DNA from: Caprimulgus europaeus
Taxonomy: Eukaryota; Chordata; Aves; Caprimulgiformes; Caprimulgidae
NCBI GenBank assembly: GCA_907165065.1
Contig: OU015528.1
Span: forward strand, 33,998,515-34,062,514
Direction of reading: 5' to 3'
Length of the DNA: 64,000 nt
In this document: one piece after another, positions 11,001 through 23,474 of the stretch
Position numbering within the stretch: the first letter of the stretch is position 1
Layout: every line of letters starts with the position of its first letter
The notes under the pieces: model-generated
The model's input: only the letters and a program-made list of their open reading frames with translations
What the model was told of the DNA's origin: nothing
Database searches by the model: none
Translations under genes and position numbers: made by a program

Positions 11001-13257
11001 CTAATGACTGAAGCACTGCTTTAACAGCTTGCACATGTGAAGGGGTAAAACATAGGTTAGTTGATATTTAAAATTCAGCTGGAGCTAGAAGTTTCAGTAG
11101 ATCACACTGAGGAAGGTAAGTTAGTTTTGAAAAAAACTTCTCAATGATACATCATGTCAGAAGTGTATGGTACAGACGCTTGCAGAATGTAGTTTAACAA
11201 AGAAACATAAATCTCAAATGTGTATTATCCTTCTTGCAAGTACCCAAGCATTGTGATTTTTTAGTGTTCTTGGTTCTCAGTCTCTTTTCATAATCAAGTG
11301 CTTGGGAGGTGGCATGAGTCTTAAAGCGTGGCTACTTCAGTGGAAACAATGCAACAGAAATACTGGGTTTAGATTTAAAATCAGATCTAGTGATTAAAAC
11401 ACTTTCAGGATGTATGGATATTTACAAAAACTACCTCTGCAGCACAGATAAGCTGCCTAATGAATTGCAGAAGGCTGAATTGATGGATTATATGGATTAA
11501 TTTAGCTGTCCTGATCTCTTTACAGAAGTAGAACTTAATTGCCTGTAAATTAAGTGAAAGGGCATTCTTAAAACATTGTTGTGCTCCAAATTGAGACCTG
11601 TGTAAGAGTTGGTCTTTACTGGGAGAGATTGTAAGAAAATGATGGGGTACAATGATTGCATAACTGCTTTCTTTTGGGTAATTTTGGAGGATGAAGACTT
11701 GAAAAATTAACTTGTTTCCAACAGGTAACAAAATAGACTTGGAAAAGGAGAGACATGTTTCAGTGCAAGAAGCAGAAACGTAAGTCATACCGGTTATTAA
11801 TAGAAACAGTCATTGCAGGATTATGCTGGAGTAATAAACTTGTGATGCTGTTTTAAGTGTTCTGTTAGCATCTGAGTCCTGAAATGCCCTTACTGACCAA
11901 AGTGTAATTTGAGTTATACATTATTGAAGTCAACATTTGCTGTTTAAATGCATTTCTAGACATACATTTTCTTTATTTCATCTAGTGTTTTTAGTGAATC
12001 ATGGCAGTTTTAAACACAATTCCCTTTTCACATTAAATCAGCATGTGTAGATTAACTCTGAACTCGGAATAAAGCCTCTTGTAATCATCTTTTTGCTTAA
12101 TGTAAAGTGGCTTAGAAAAATTAAGTCCTTTGGTACACTGAAGTTCTGTATCTGCATTCCTACAGGTATGCTGAGTCTGTTGGAGCAAAACACTATCATA
12201 CTTCAGCTAAACAGAACAAAGGAATTGAAGAACTGTTTCTTGACCTTTGTAAAAGTAGGTATTGTCTAGTTTGGTAAAGACCTCTTTCATGAAATGCTGA
12301 AGGCTTCAGAATGCTTAAAACCATATAGAATAGCCCTCATGTAAACTATTACTAAGAACTGACTTTGAGTCTACTTCAAGCCATTTGTGTACTGTAACAG
12401 CTATGGAAGCTTGATGTATGGATGCTTACTATATTGCAAATTCATGCTGTACTTTGAAAAAGTCTTTTGTCACTTTGTTGGAGCACTGACTCTTGTTTCA
12501 TTCATTGTGTGTAAATAGTACCTTCAAATCAAACTTCATGTGACTGGTCTCACTATTGCCTCTTTCAAAAATGTTCTCAAATGATGTCAATTACAAATCA
12601 TAAGCTCAGAGTTGCAGTGATGCAAATTTGGCACAGTCTAAGCAAATGGTAAAAATAATGGAATGTAGGATAAAAGTGTTGTAACACAGGGAAGTTGTCC
12701 TATTCATTTTGTTCTTATGGTAGAAGAACTTAAGCAAAACTTCACCTGACTGTCTTTAGAGTAGGTTGTTTTTGTTTTGTTTGTATTTTCAGGGTGGGCT
12801 GGTATGTGTCTGGTGTGTGGGGTTTCTTGTTTGTTTTCTTTTTTAACAGAATGTTCTTGATATGGGTGGGTAAATCTAGCATCTAACTCTGAGCATCTAA
12901 GGTCTCCCTTAGGCAACAGGAGCTGCTGGATGTTTGGTGCTTTAGGAAGATTTAAGTATGTTCTTGCAGCTGTGCCATGTGATACCTGAGTACTTCTGCA
13001 TAATAATTAGGAGAACCAGTCTTGCTGAACTTTGTGCATGTAATTCAAATAAATTAAGATCTCAGTCTTGTGTAAAAATGCAGTGGAATGTCATCTAATA
13101 CATTTCTTCCTTTTCAGGAATGATAGAAACTGCTCAAGTGGATGAAAGAGCAAGAGGCAATGGTTCCAGTCAGTCAGGAGTAGCAAGGCGAGGTGTACAG
13201 ATCATTGATGATGAGCCACAAGTACAGAGCAGTGGAGGGTGTTGTTCTTCTGGATAA
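1890..13257 (+). CDS. RAB21: Ras-related protein Rab-21 (seven coding exons, 220 aa)
   Basis: Small Rab GTPase which in mammals works on early endosomes, in integrin traffic and endocytic sorting, cycling between membrane and cytosol with its nucleotide state. Exons: 1890-2036, 9005-9064, 9248-9355, 10891-10954, 11725-11779, 12166-12254, 13118-13257; they join in frame to 220 residues. Visible motifs: P-loop GEGCVGKTS (22-30), switch I ending ITTLQ (45-49), DTAGQE (70-75) with catalytic Gln74, NKID (128-131), TSAK (157-160), and C-terminal CCSSG with geranylgeranyl-acceptor cysteines 216 and 217. The mammalian protein is 225 residues; the difference lies mainly in the Ala/Gly-rich N terminus. 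The start at 1890 has C at -3 and G at +4, a modest Kozak context, but no alternative in-frame Met precedes the P-loop. All introns are GT-AG. Identity is very secure from near-complete agreement with vertebrate Rab21. Confidence 0.97.
2037..9004 (+). other. RAB21 intron 1 (6,968 bp)
   Basis: GT-AG intron; the first 250 bp are still CpG-rich, and the rest is AT-rich. It holds only short A/T tracts and small low-complexity patches, such as an A/C-rich run near 8395-8450. I see no recognisable mobile element or hidden exon. Open frames up to 93 codons look random. Confidence 0.85.
9005..9064 (+). CDS. RAB21: RAB21 coding exon 2
   Basis: Twenty codons, residues 50-69 ([20 protein letters not shown]), the interswitch beta strands. 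Phase 0 at both ends; acceptor TTTCCAG, donor GTATGT. Confidence 0.96.
9248..9355 (+). CDS. RAB21: RAB21 coding exon 3
   Basis: Thirty-six codons, residues 70-105, starting with the DTAGQE box and carrying switch II through [13 protein letters not shown]. Phase 0 at both ends; acceptor ATGCAG, donor GTACTG. Confidence 0.96.
9356..10890 (+). other. RAB21 intron 3 (1,535 bp)
   Basis: Ordinary GT-AG intron. I see no repeat or open frame of note. Confidence 0.85.
10891..10954 (+). CDS. RAB21: RAB21 coding exon 4
   Basis: Residues 106-126 and the first base of Gly127: [21 protein letters not shown]. Acceptor TTTTGCAG, donor GTAAGT. Confidence 0.96.
10955..11724 (+). other. RAB21 intron 4 (770 bp)
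   Basis: GT-AG intron. A 127-codon open frame on the minus strand runs through it into exon 5, but its product resembles nothing and it overlaps coding DNA in antisense. Confidence 0.8.
11725..11779 (+). CDS. RAB21: RAB21 coding exon 5
   Basis: Completes Gly127 and runs [17 protein letters not shown], with the last codon (Thr145) split across the next intron. Contains the guanine-specificity motif NKID. Acceptor CAACAG, donor GTAAGT. Confidence 0.96.
11780..12165 (+). other. RAB21 intron 5 (386 bp)
   Basis: Short AT-rich GT-AG intron with nothing else recognisable. Confidence 0.85.
12166..12254 (+). CDS. RAB21: RAB21 coding exon 6
   Basis: Finishes Thr145 and encodes [15 protein letters not shown] onward to LDLCK, with the first base of Arg176. 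Holds the TSAK motif (SAK box) that contacts the guanine base. Acceptor CTACAG, donor GTAGGT. Confidence 0.96.
12255..13117 (+). other. RAB21 intron 6 (863 bp)
   Basis: GT-AG intron, with a T/G-rich patch near 12760-12850. Nothing else seen. Confidence 0.85.
13118..13257 (+). CDS. RAB21: RAB21 coding exon 7 (terminal)
   Basis: Encodes the hypervariable tail [18 protein letters not shown] through [11 protein letters not shown] to the prenylation motif GGCCSSG and TAA at 13255-13257. The paired cysteines followed by three residues match the known Rab21 tail. Acceptor TTTTCAG. Confidence 0.96.
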
Positions 13258-16200
13258 TTATAAAACTGTGCATCACTGCCCTCTCAATATGAAGACTGCC
13301 ATATTCCAAGTCACACGTTCTTTACCAATGGAGTAATAGAATTAACAGTATTTAAAAATAATCACATGTAACACTGCAGAGACCTTAAGTGCTAAACTAG
13401 TGGCATCTGTGACCAGAGAATTGGCATTTTCTACAGTGGTTAACAAAGCAATTACCAATGGCCTTTTTACATATTTTTCTTTAATGAGGAATAATATGCA
13501 TGTAGATAAGACCTACTTAAAGGCTTCATTTATATTCTTTTAAATCAGATCATTATTTAATAACTTATATACATTGTTGGAATGGTATATGTTTTTGCAG
13601 CTCTTTGTATTTTGTGGTAGATTGAATTGTATCACTTTGAAAATGCGAATTGATTTTTTTTTTTAAATTAGCAGATACCTGAAGTAATATTTTTGCAGGG
13701 CCTTCACAAGCCTATAACTGTCAACTACTTTGATATATTCTGTTCATCCTGTATGCCAAGCTGGTAAAATACATTGTAAATTACATATTAAATATTTTAT
13801 CTGCTTTTACAGTTGCAAGTGCAGAAATATGTACATCAGTCTTGTCAGTGATTGTGAAGTGAACAAGTCAGTGAAAGATACAAGCTTTTCATGTGTATTG
13901 CTCATTCTATTCCCCCTGCCTGAAAACAGCTTTTTTTGGTACATTCATAGCTACAGCATTTTTTTTTTAAGCCTTATCTGGCAAGCAGCAGTATTTAGAG
14001 TACCCCCTCAGTGGGAAGGGAATGCTTCCTTAGATTGCTGTTTAACATCGAGGTGTTTGACTCCCAGCTAAAACAGTTGGTGCATGCATATATTTTGCCT
14101 CTGCAGTTACTTTGGCCTCTCAGAAGATCCCCAGAAAGTCAAAGCAACTTTAGCCCTTGTCTATCTGGTAGCTAGTAAACCAGGTGCATGGGGAAACTCT
14201 TAAGCTGCACTAACACATTTGTGTCCCAAGACAGCATTATAAACTATTAATGAGCATAATTTTTTACCCTGTATTGCAGGGCTTGAGTGAACACATGAAT
14301 TGGAATTAACTACAACTGCTTCTGATTTGGAGTGATTAAGTGGAAGCTATGAAACTTGCCAGATGTAATTGTAACTTTGGGGGTACTAGACAGAACTGAA
14401 CTTAGTCCTGACTTGCTCTTTCTCTTGTAAAGCGTTTTGAAGCCCACATAAGTTTTGGGAGAAGGGTTTTCAGAAACAAAGTGTATAAACTACTATCCCA
14501 AAGGAACACAAATGGTGGTAGCTGAAACTTTAAAATGTTTTGTGCTCTGACTTTTTTTTTTACTTAAGTTGTCATGCTTGGAAAATGAGTAAAGGTGATG
14601 TCTCTGACAAAATAGAATATTCCTTGGCCTTCCTTTTTCCGAAGAGTAGAATTAGTTTTGCATATGAATGCATTCAGTGGTGTGGGTATGTTCCGATGCA
14701 CAAAAGGAGTAGTAGTAACAAGTCAGTCTGATGTGTAAGAGAAGTGTGCTGGATTTTTATTTTCTCTGAAATAATAGATTGCTTTAATACAGACTAGCCC
14801 TGGTGCATTTTTTTCTCCTTTCTTTCTACCTAAACTGTGGTGTCGATACTTTCTCTTAAGCTGCCATTGCTGTGCTCTTCTGATATGGTTACATGCATGA
14901 TGGACAAGGGTGATCTGTTCATGCCAGTGAAGATAAGTTTCTTGACTGCACAGAGCTTTGGTGTGAACCTAAAATTCAGTATTATATGTGTATATATAGC
15001 AACACCATTAAGTTAACATTCTCATATTATATCTAACTTAACAGTGAGCCTTGCCAGAGTTGAAAGCAGGACAGTTTGATCTAAAACCAGTACCTTCAAA
15101 TCCATAAGTTTAGATGAAAGTCAGTCTTGTAAGTGATAAAATATTGATATGAGGAATTGGCAATACTCTGTGTTCAAGACTAAATCTCCTCGTATTAGGA
15201 GTTCCAGTTTTTTTGATTCACACTTGTTTTTTTTAGAGATGAAAAAAACCCAAACAACTCAACCTCAACTAAACTTGATAAGCAGATGAGTCATAAGAGC
15301 TTACCTACACCAGAGCATATATGTTCTGTCCAAAGCAGAGCTTTCTCCACTTCATTGAACAGATGCAATTCTGGTCTGGAAATTAATATTAGATATTTAC
15401 CCAAGGTAATGTTATGTTTGACTACTTTGAAATAGAAGCAGTGTGTAGAATATATCTTTCTGCCTGCAGCTCGATAGTTTTTCTTTAGTGTATTCTGTGG
15501 TAGGGGCATTGTGTGACTTCTGTCAATTACAAAACTAAAAGTATTACTACTGAAAACTTAGGTGGAGGTAAGGAAGCTTACCATTTTGTATTATTAAAAA
15601 TGGTTCTGGTTGCTATTAGCTATTAGATACTTTTAAAAATAAATTCTCAGAAGTACTTTTCTTACTTAATGAAGCTAGAGCATGAAAAACACTCTCTGGA
15701 AACCTTCCTGTCTAAGCTGCAGTTTGGTTGCACTTTATTTATGGAACTTAAACCTGTTCTTAGGGTATCATTGTATTACCTTACAAAAGAAGTGCAGCTT
15801 CATGAAGTCAGGGAAGTTGGTTTCCAAGACACAAGTGAAAACATTATGGATTGTTTAGACTGATTAACATAAGACTTCAACTATTCATTGTTAGCAAACA
15901 AAATACAACTGTTCCAGGAAAAAGCATATTTATTGAAGATATCTGGAGTGTTCTTTGCATTAATATATAGGAAAGCACAAATAGCTTGGTTTTCTATACT
16001 TGAGCAGGATCTTAAGTAACCTGTTATTAGTACTGTGTGGCTTGGTTTTCAAGATTCTTGCATTTGTTCGAATCTAGATTGCCTGTTTTGTATGTCTTAA
16101 GGAAAATTGTTTTCTTGTTGATAACTTCTCTTGCTGAAAACAAGTAAGCTATTTTTCATTCTTCTGAGGAGTACAAGAGAACAACTACTTCTGTCTTTAG

Positions 16201-16440
16201 AAAGTGCCTCTATTGTGGGATAGATAATACCAGCCAGACACCTGCTACAGCACATAAGTCCACACTGAGCATGCTTCCTCAGAGTAAATCTTGACAAAAA
16301 TTAGTAAGTTAGACCTTTTTTTACTATAGTATATGAGTATAAATACCTTTCTAAAACAACTAAGTACTTGCTCACAGTCTCAATGCTGCTGCTAGGAATA
16401 CTTGAGCTACCTATGAAACTTTATCACTTGCTGAAATAAA
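13258..16440 (+). other. RAB21: Probable RAB21 3' untranslated region
   Basis: AT-rich sequence downstream of the stop with no further splice-supported coding. Candidate poly(A) signals are ATTAAA at 13787-13792, AATAAA near 15639 and AATAAA at 16435-16440. Mammalian RAB21 mRNAs have long 3' UTRs, so alternative ends are plausible. The true end cannot be set from sequence alone. Confidence 0.55.
16435..16440 (+). terminator. Candidate poly(A) signal AATAAA for a long RAB21 3' UTR
   Basis: Canonical AATAAA hexamer about 3.2 kb after the RAB21 stop codon. Other hexamers occur earlier (13787, 15639) and later (near 18415), so use of this one is a guess. Confidence 0.35.
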
Positions 16441-19400
16441 ATCTAACAAACCAAAGTCCAAAAATAATGGAGCAGTATGCACCTCTGTTAGGGGTTATTT
16501 ATGGACACTGTCGTACTGCACTTAAACTGTAGTTCAGAAGTTATAAAAGACCAGATAGACTGATTCAGACAAGGAAACTCTTAATTCAGATGTGTGGTAC
16601 TTGAACATAAGTGTAACTAGCTGTACAGGATGGGATGTTAACTTCATCTGGTTTGCAGTGAACTTACATATGGTTCCAAGATGGGGACATCCAATGTCCA
16701 GGTGAACTGCACTGGTTGATCTTTGAGGCAGTTAAGTAATTATTACCTTGATTACATGCTTTTCTTCAGTGTTTGCACATTGTGGACAGGTGTTCTTGCT
16801 TACTACCACATTTAAAAGTATCCCTTAGCTCTTTTTATCCTCCCACTTTTATTGTTCTATGTGTTTAACTTCTGTCTCTCAAACCTAGTAATTCAACTGC
16901 TACTTTAGATTCCAAGACAGATGAAAAAAGCTTTGCAAAGAGGTATGAGGTCCTGGAAGGTGGCTGGAGCTCAAACAGAGTTCTCTGAAAATACTGGATG
17001 CTGTGAGAAAAAACAGTTTAAAGAAGGTAAGAGGAACGGGAGTCCTGCTTGAGGACAAATGGAGGTCGGGAGTCTCCACAGGGTGAAAGCAGTTAAGTGA
17101 TGTGAATGAGCGTATGGGAATAAGAGTTGGAGCCAGCCACCTCTCTGTTTTTCTTTTTCTAGAACATAGAAAGAAAAACACAAGTAGGAAGAACTGAAGG
17201 TGCTGGTAAAACACAAGGTGCTGGTAGTGGGCTGCTGAGTGAGGTGCTGGGTTAAACCATTTTTTGGTGGAGTTGCTAGCATGTCTTCTGAGCAACGGCA
17301 GTTGCCCAATTCCTGATTTTTCTGAGATTACTTCCTAGTTGTTTTTCCTTCTGTGAAGTACTTTTGCTTCACTGAAAAGAATACAACTAACTTTAAACAG
17401 GATTTCGGGCACAATACTAACCTTCTTAAAACTTGACTAGAATATGCTAATTTATGAGCTATTTACAGATAACTGATTTTGTTAATTTTCACTTGAATGA
17501 AAGTTTAGGATTTGTTTTTTCCCTGACAAGTCAGGAAATACATCTCAATGAGGATAACTTCTACTACAGTTGTGCAGATGAAGACAGAAATCCTTGGCAT
17601 AAGTTGCTGTACAAGCTCAGCAAAGACAGCCCCAAAACTAGCTCTGTTTGTGCCTGGGTAGTGTTGCTTGTGCTACTCCTTTTGGGGTTCTGCTCAACAT
17701 CAGGATTTTTCCTCTGTTTAGGACCAGCCTGTGCATCTCAGTGATGTAGCTACCTAATGAATTCAGGCTTTTTCTATTAAATAATAACCATGTATGCTCT
17801 TACAGCTACCATTTTTTGGAGCTGTCATTGGCCACTGTATTGATCAGAGTGAGATGGAGAAACTTATTTTGAGAGTTGTGGACAATCTAGGATTTTCTTG
17901 CCTTGCGTTGGCTGAAAAGTGAGAATCTATGAAACTGTCAGCATTATGACAAAGGTATCATTCTGTCCAAGATAACTGAAAATATTTTGGCTTGGGAAAA
18001 GCTTTACTGCAATCTGATTAAAATGATAATTTGCTCTACTTCAGAAATGAAAATATTTCAAGCTGATCTCTTTTTGGTTCTTATTTCTTGTTCTTTTTTT
18101 TTTTTTTTTTCCAAGACTTTAGTTTACCAAACCTGGCCAAAACCTTCAATTGATTGGCATGTTCTACAGCTGTAAAATAATGTCCATGACTGTAGGGAGG
18201 AGCTGTGTACTCATTCCACTGGACTGTTTGGAGCTGAATGGTATTCAATAGAAGGTTGTTGAAAGATAGATTGCAAAAATAATTGTTTCCATCTTTTTTC
18301 CACTGCTTTGTGCATGCAGGCAAGCAGCATGACCTGATAGAGCTACAGAGTAAATGTGAAGACAGGGCTTCTGTCCCTCTCTTCCTGCTTATTGGTTGCA
18401 CTGATCCTCCTTGCTAATAAATTACTACTACAGGAAACTTTCAGTGCTGGAGATCCCCCCAGTACATGAAAGGAAACATGTTCTCTGTTTCTCTATTGCT
18501 TCTAGACAGTAATAGGTATTACAGCAGTAATACTCAGTTCTTCAGTTTGACAATTTTGCTTTTTTTCAAGAGGAGCTTTTTTATGTCTTGAGAAGTTTTG
18601 GGGTTTTTTCAGTGTATCTAGTCTCACTGATCTCTTGCAAGGGGTTTTAATATTCGTTATAGGTCGCACAGAAGCAATGCAATTTCAAAGTATGACAACA
18701 AAAGATGATGAGTAACAGTACTGCAACAATCTTCCCCAGCAATTGGTCATATCTTGCCTCCAAACCACTGAAGAAGGAATTTTTGGAGTTTAATGGGGAG
18801 TCCTTGCTACCTCTGGTAACTTCTTGGATATTGGAAGTGACTCAAAAGAAATCAAAGTAGAGAGGATTGGAGAGAGCAAGGATTACCTTCTTATCTGTTG
18901 CCAAGTAGTTGCCTGTGACAGATCTAAACTCATGTTAATGGACCTCTTTTGAGCTGCTGAAATTGTTAAATTGCAGTCCCTTCTTCAAGTTAATCATCAT
19001 TCAATTCTGAAAGGTCAACAAATTTGGGACTCACAGTGGAAGAGAACAAGTAGTTTCTCTTTTTTTCAGAAAAGGAAACTTAAACTGCTTGATCAGGCTT
19101 TTCTTAGTGGAAAGAGATGAGGAAATCACTTGATACCTGACTAAGTGCTGTAAGTGCTACTTGGTCATTCAGGCATTATAATGGTTGTCTTGATCTCATT
19201 TTTCTCATCAGATAAGTTTATAAGGCTCAATCAAATTGAATTCTTTGAACTCAGGGAAAATGCTAGCAGGGCAAAAGCCAACACTGAAAAGGGGACAGCA
19301 TTTTTAATATCAGGTAACTTGACATTGTCAAGTGTTGTAGGAATATTCTATTTGGCATTTGTGGATAAAAGAAATTCTGAAAAAAACTTACTAAAAAATA

Positions 19401-22400
19401 GTATCCAGCAGGGGCTTCACAAACCATAACTTTCCCAGTGCATTGCTGCAGCTGGAGTTCTTAAATACATCTTCAGAGTATTTTATATACCAGTGCATTT
19501 ACATGGAGATAATTCCATGATAAATTAATTCCAAATGATCAATCAACTAGCGAAAACAAACTTTAGTATGACTGCTGTTCTATCAATGCCTAATATTAAA
19601 AGTGAAAATGCATGTAAGTGGGAATGGATCAATAGAATGGTGAGAAAACATATACTGAAAATCAATACAAAAAAAACAGAGCTGGGAATTCTTATTACTG
19701 TCATATCTGAAAATCATTCTTTTACATTTTAGTAAGTCACAGAATTTGAAACTTGATGAACAGTCTGTAGTAAAGTGGCCCTGAAAATTACTGGAGGCTG
19801 GGGGCAGTGGCCGGAATTACAAAGAGATTTGGTAAAACTGAGACCGCAGGTATCTTGTGTCACAAATAGAGTAACAAATTCCTGAACCCATCTGAGTATG
19901 ATGTAATAAAAGATGGCTTTAAGATGCCAAACCAGACTCGGCGAGGCTGCTCGACGTTATGCTAGCATATTCTCCAGAGACTGTAGCGTGAGCAGGGATC
20001 CATCAGAATATTGATTTTTTTTTTTTTCTTAAAACTGGTCCTTGGCAGCCCAGAGCAGTTCATGAGGAAGAAACAGCGTTGAACCACATTTGCCAGTTTA
20101 ATGATAGCCCCAGGCACGCTGCCTGTATGCTAAGGGAGCAGCGAAACTAAGTCAAACGTGGAACCAAAGCTCAAGACTGGGAATTTTCCACCAATTATGT
20201 TTTTGTATCCTACTGCTGTCCTGCCTCCACAACGAATGCTTGTGCACACTTCCCTAGTGAAAACTGCTGTTCAGCTCATGCTGTGATTTTTAACTGGATG
20301 GATGTTATGAGTGAAACCAGCAAGCAACAGGAAAAGCAGGGCAAGATAAAAGGGGTGTTAGCACAGTTCCTGCTTTGGCTGTTAGCCGTTTCGCTTGCAC
20401 TTTTTAAAAGTTGGTAGCTATATCCTATTGTCTTTGTGTCAGAAAGTGTATTTTCTATTTAGTGAGAATTTTTTGGTTGAGTAACTAAAATCTTAAGAGC
20501 TTTTTAAAGTAAATGTAGCTCCTTCACAGATTTAGTCTTTCTGAAGTCTGTCAGGATCTCGTTTAAAGGGGCTGTATTAAATGGTGAAGGGCAAGTGTGC
20601 TGCCTATAGTTACACCCTGCAATTGGAGGCCTATGGTGAATGTTTCAAACAGCAAAGGGCAGCAGCGTATCCACTGCACCTCTGATTGCCAGTATACTCT
20701 CCTATTCTTTTGTGACACAGAGTAATTGCAAAACAATCCTCTGCCATAAGATGTGCCCATACTGGGTAGAGAAGCTGGTTTGAGGCTTAAAATGACACTA
20801 AATTGTACTTTGATTGGAGCCTTACTGGAATCTTGACCATCCTTTCAGTATGTGAATCCTGCAGTGCTTGGCACCATGGGACACATTCTTTTTCGAGGAC
20901 TTAGATATTTCAGCTTGGGAAATGGAGTGGCCTGTGGATTATGATGGCAGGTTAAGAGAAGGAAGGAAATATTGTGTTAGTAACACAGACCCATCCTTAG
21001 CATTGCTTTTTGAATGGCTGGAATTAAATGAAATTAAATACAGCGTTGACTGCCCCCACTTTGAAACAATTGTTCCGTTACTTTCTTGCTCTTTCCAGGA
21101 GATGTTGCCTGTTGGTGGTGGTGTAATACATATGTAGAAATGATGGGGTTACTAGTATTTGTCTTTGCTTTCTGCATTCGTAGCTCTGGCAATACTAGTC
21201 TGTGCCAATCGGCAAACAACAGATCAGTTTCTGTTTAGTCATCACTCTCGGATAGCTTCCAGCTAGTCTCTGTGGAGGCTGATGCAATCATGAATCTCTC
21301 CTTGCATGACAAATGCAAAGCATTTCATGTTGGTATCTGCTCTGCTTCTTTTATATTAAAATAAAAAAAGTTCATCATCCCACTGAGAGAACTGAGCTAT
21401 TGTAAACTTGTGATCAGTTGTACCAACCATAATGTTTTATGACAAATCTTGTATGTTTTGGGTTGTTTCATATTCTGGAATTCTATTAATACTTGATATC
21501 CACAGATTAAAAAAATACCAGGTTCACAAACAGGAGCTCGCAGCTGTGGTCATGGATATACAAAATGTGACATGGTGCAAATACTTGAAGAAAGCTCATT
21601 ATCCAGTGTACTGCCTTCGTGTCTTGTTACATCTCTATGCCTTCACACTCTAAATACAAATAAATGCTGGTGGGGAAAGGGATTTCCTTCCTTTTAATTT
21701 CAGTCTGTGTGTACTTAATTTCTTTGTCCCTATCCTTGCCTAACTTTGTGGCAGAAGGCAGCCAAGCATGGAACATTATTGTACCTGCATGCTCTAGTTG
21801 TGAAGGCTAGGGTTGTTTTGTTGTGTTGTTTTTTTTTTTAAAGGAACAGGTTCTGAAAGGCTATAATGTCTTAATTTCTCAGTTTCTACAATAAGACAGA
21901 GACAATTAGTGAGTAGAGAAGATCCTAACTGATCCCAGAGGCTACATTTTTACTGGCAAATAAACTAGGCCAGGGTGCATAAGGAGTTTGGGCCTTGAGA
22001 GCAAATGGTACAGTACAGCTTTCATCCAGGTGGCTAAGTCCTCTTCTGCCCTTTAAATCATATTTACATGCTGCCTGCCTGGAGAGGCTGTGCTGTTCCC
22101 CACTCTGTGTCTAGGTATTAGTCTATGAGAAACCAAAATGGTATGGGCCATAGCTACATAAAAGAGCATGCTAGTGGTTAAACAGCAAGGCTTGACTATA
22201 GGTCAGCTCCTGAGGCTTCGTTGGTTGACTTGAATGGATGTAGCCAGAGCCTGATCTCTCTCCTAATTCTGGAGTAGGATTCATTTTTTATATTTTCCTC
22301 TTGTATGTAGAAAACAAAAGCATATGATAACTAAATCATGGGATATCTCCTTTATTGTCTATAGTATTCATGCTGAGGACTGGTATCTCTTAGAATAGAA

Positions 22401-23184
22401 GAAACTCAAGAGAAGCTTGGTATGCAGCTTTCTCCTGGGTGTCCTGCTGCACCCCACTTACTGTCTGCTTGTGATCTGTGACAAACTGGAGTAGCCTGGA
22501 AAAATTTTGTGTTGCATCTGTTAAAGCAAGGATTGGAATGTATCTGTTTCCTGTGAGCAGAAAAAAAGAAAGGGAAAAATATTTCTGGCACAGTTTATCT
22601 TTGTTTCTCTGCTGTGGGGGTTTCTTTTTGTACAAATTAAGCCCGTGCTGGAAGGACTTGCCAGAATCCGCACTTGTCTTGTGCAGGCCAGATCCTCATG
22701 TGGTTGAGCGTGTGGGATGTCTGGTAGACTGACACTTCGGAATACAGGAATGGATCTTGGAACTCTGCTGAAATAGCTGTGTGAACAATAGCAGCTCCTC
22801 TAGTAGCAATAATAGTTACGCTTGCAGCTGTGACAGCAACAGAAGCCACAGGAAAGCCGGGAACACTTTCTAGCTGTGTACTTGGTCCTGGCTGGGGTGC
22901 TGTGACTACCTTTATGTGTCAGAAGATTCCTTATTAGAGCAGATGTTTATTTAAAATCCAGTGAAGAGTGAGCCACTAAGCTGGAGATACCCTCCTTCTT
23001 AGATTCCCATCTGTGTAGTGTGCAAAGGGTTGGATTTTAGCATAGAGCTATGGACTGCCCTATTGTTTTCTTAATAGGCTTATGGGGAAGGGAGAAAAAC
23101 CTGCTAGCACTATGTCAACCTATGGAACTAGGTGTTGTGCATCATTCAGGTTTGTAAACTGAAATAATGTAATGCACCATTACA

Positions 23185-23474
23185 GGCTGGGGGCTGGCTG
23201 GAAAGCAGCTTTGCAGAGAAGGATCGCAGTGTTGTGGTGTACAAGTTGGTGACTAGCCAGCAAAGTAGGCCAATGGCATCCTAGGCTGCATTAGGAAGAG
23301 CACTGCCAGCAGATTGAGGGAGGTGATCCTTCCCCTCAGCCCTGGTGAGGAACTTCTGGAGTGCTGGGTCTAGTGCTGGACTTTCCAGTACACAGATATT
23401 CACATCCTGGCGTGAGGCCGGTGAAAGGCTGTCTAAAGGTTCCTGCCAACCTCAGCCTTTCTGTGATTCTCAGA
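23185..23474 (+). mobile_element. CR1 LINE fragment, internally deleted
   Basis: From 23185 the sequence follows the CR1 reverse-transcriptase C-terminal region: a GGCTGGCTGGAAAGCAGC-like stretch, then CCAATGGCATCCTAGGCTGCATTAGGAAGAG and GGGAGGTGATCCTTCCCCT in segments that are typical of bird CR1. After about 23350 it jumps to the 3' terminal segment ending CCTTTCTGTGATTCTC. Several hundred bases that normally lie between are missing. It is an old, non-functional copy in + orientation. Confidence 0.75.

Noticed and set aside
17454-17744. 96-codon frame with a Leu-rich, membrane-like stretch
   Set aside because: Lies downstream of RAB21 in AT-rich DNA with no supporting context; hydrophobic runs are common in T-rich random frames.
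20868-21137. 89-codon + strand frame in the intergenic region
   Set aside because: No recognised domain, promoter or splice context; length is within chance for this composition.
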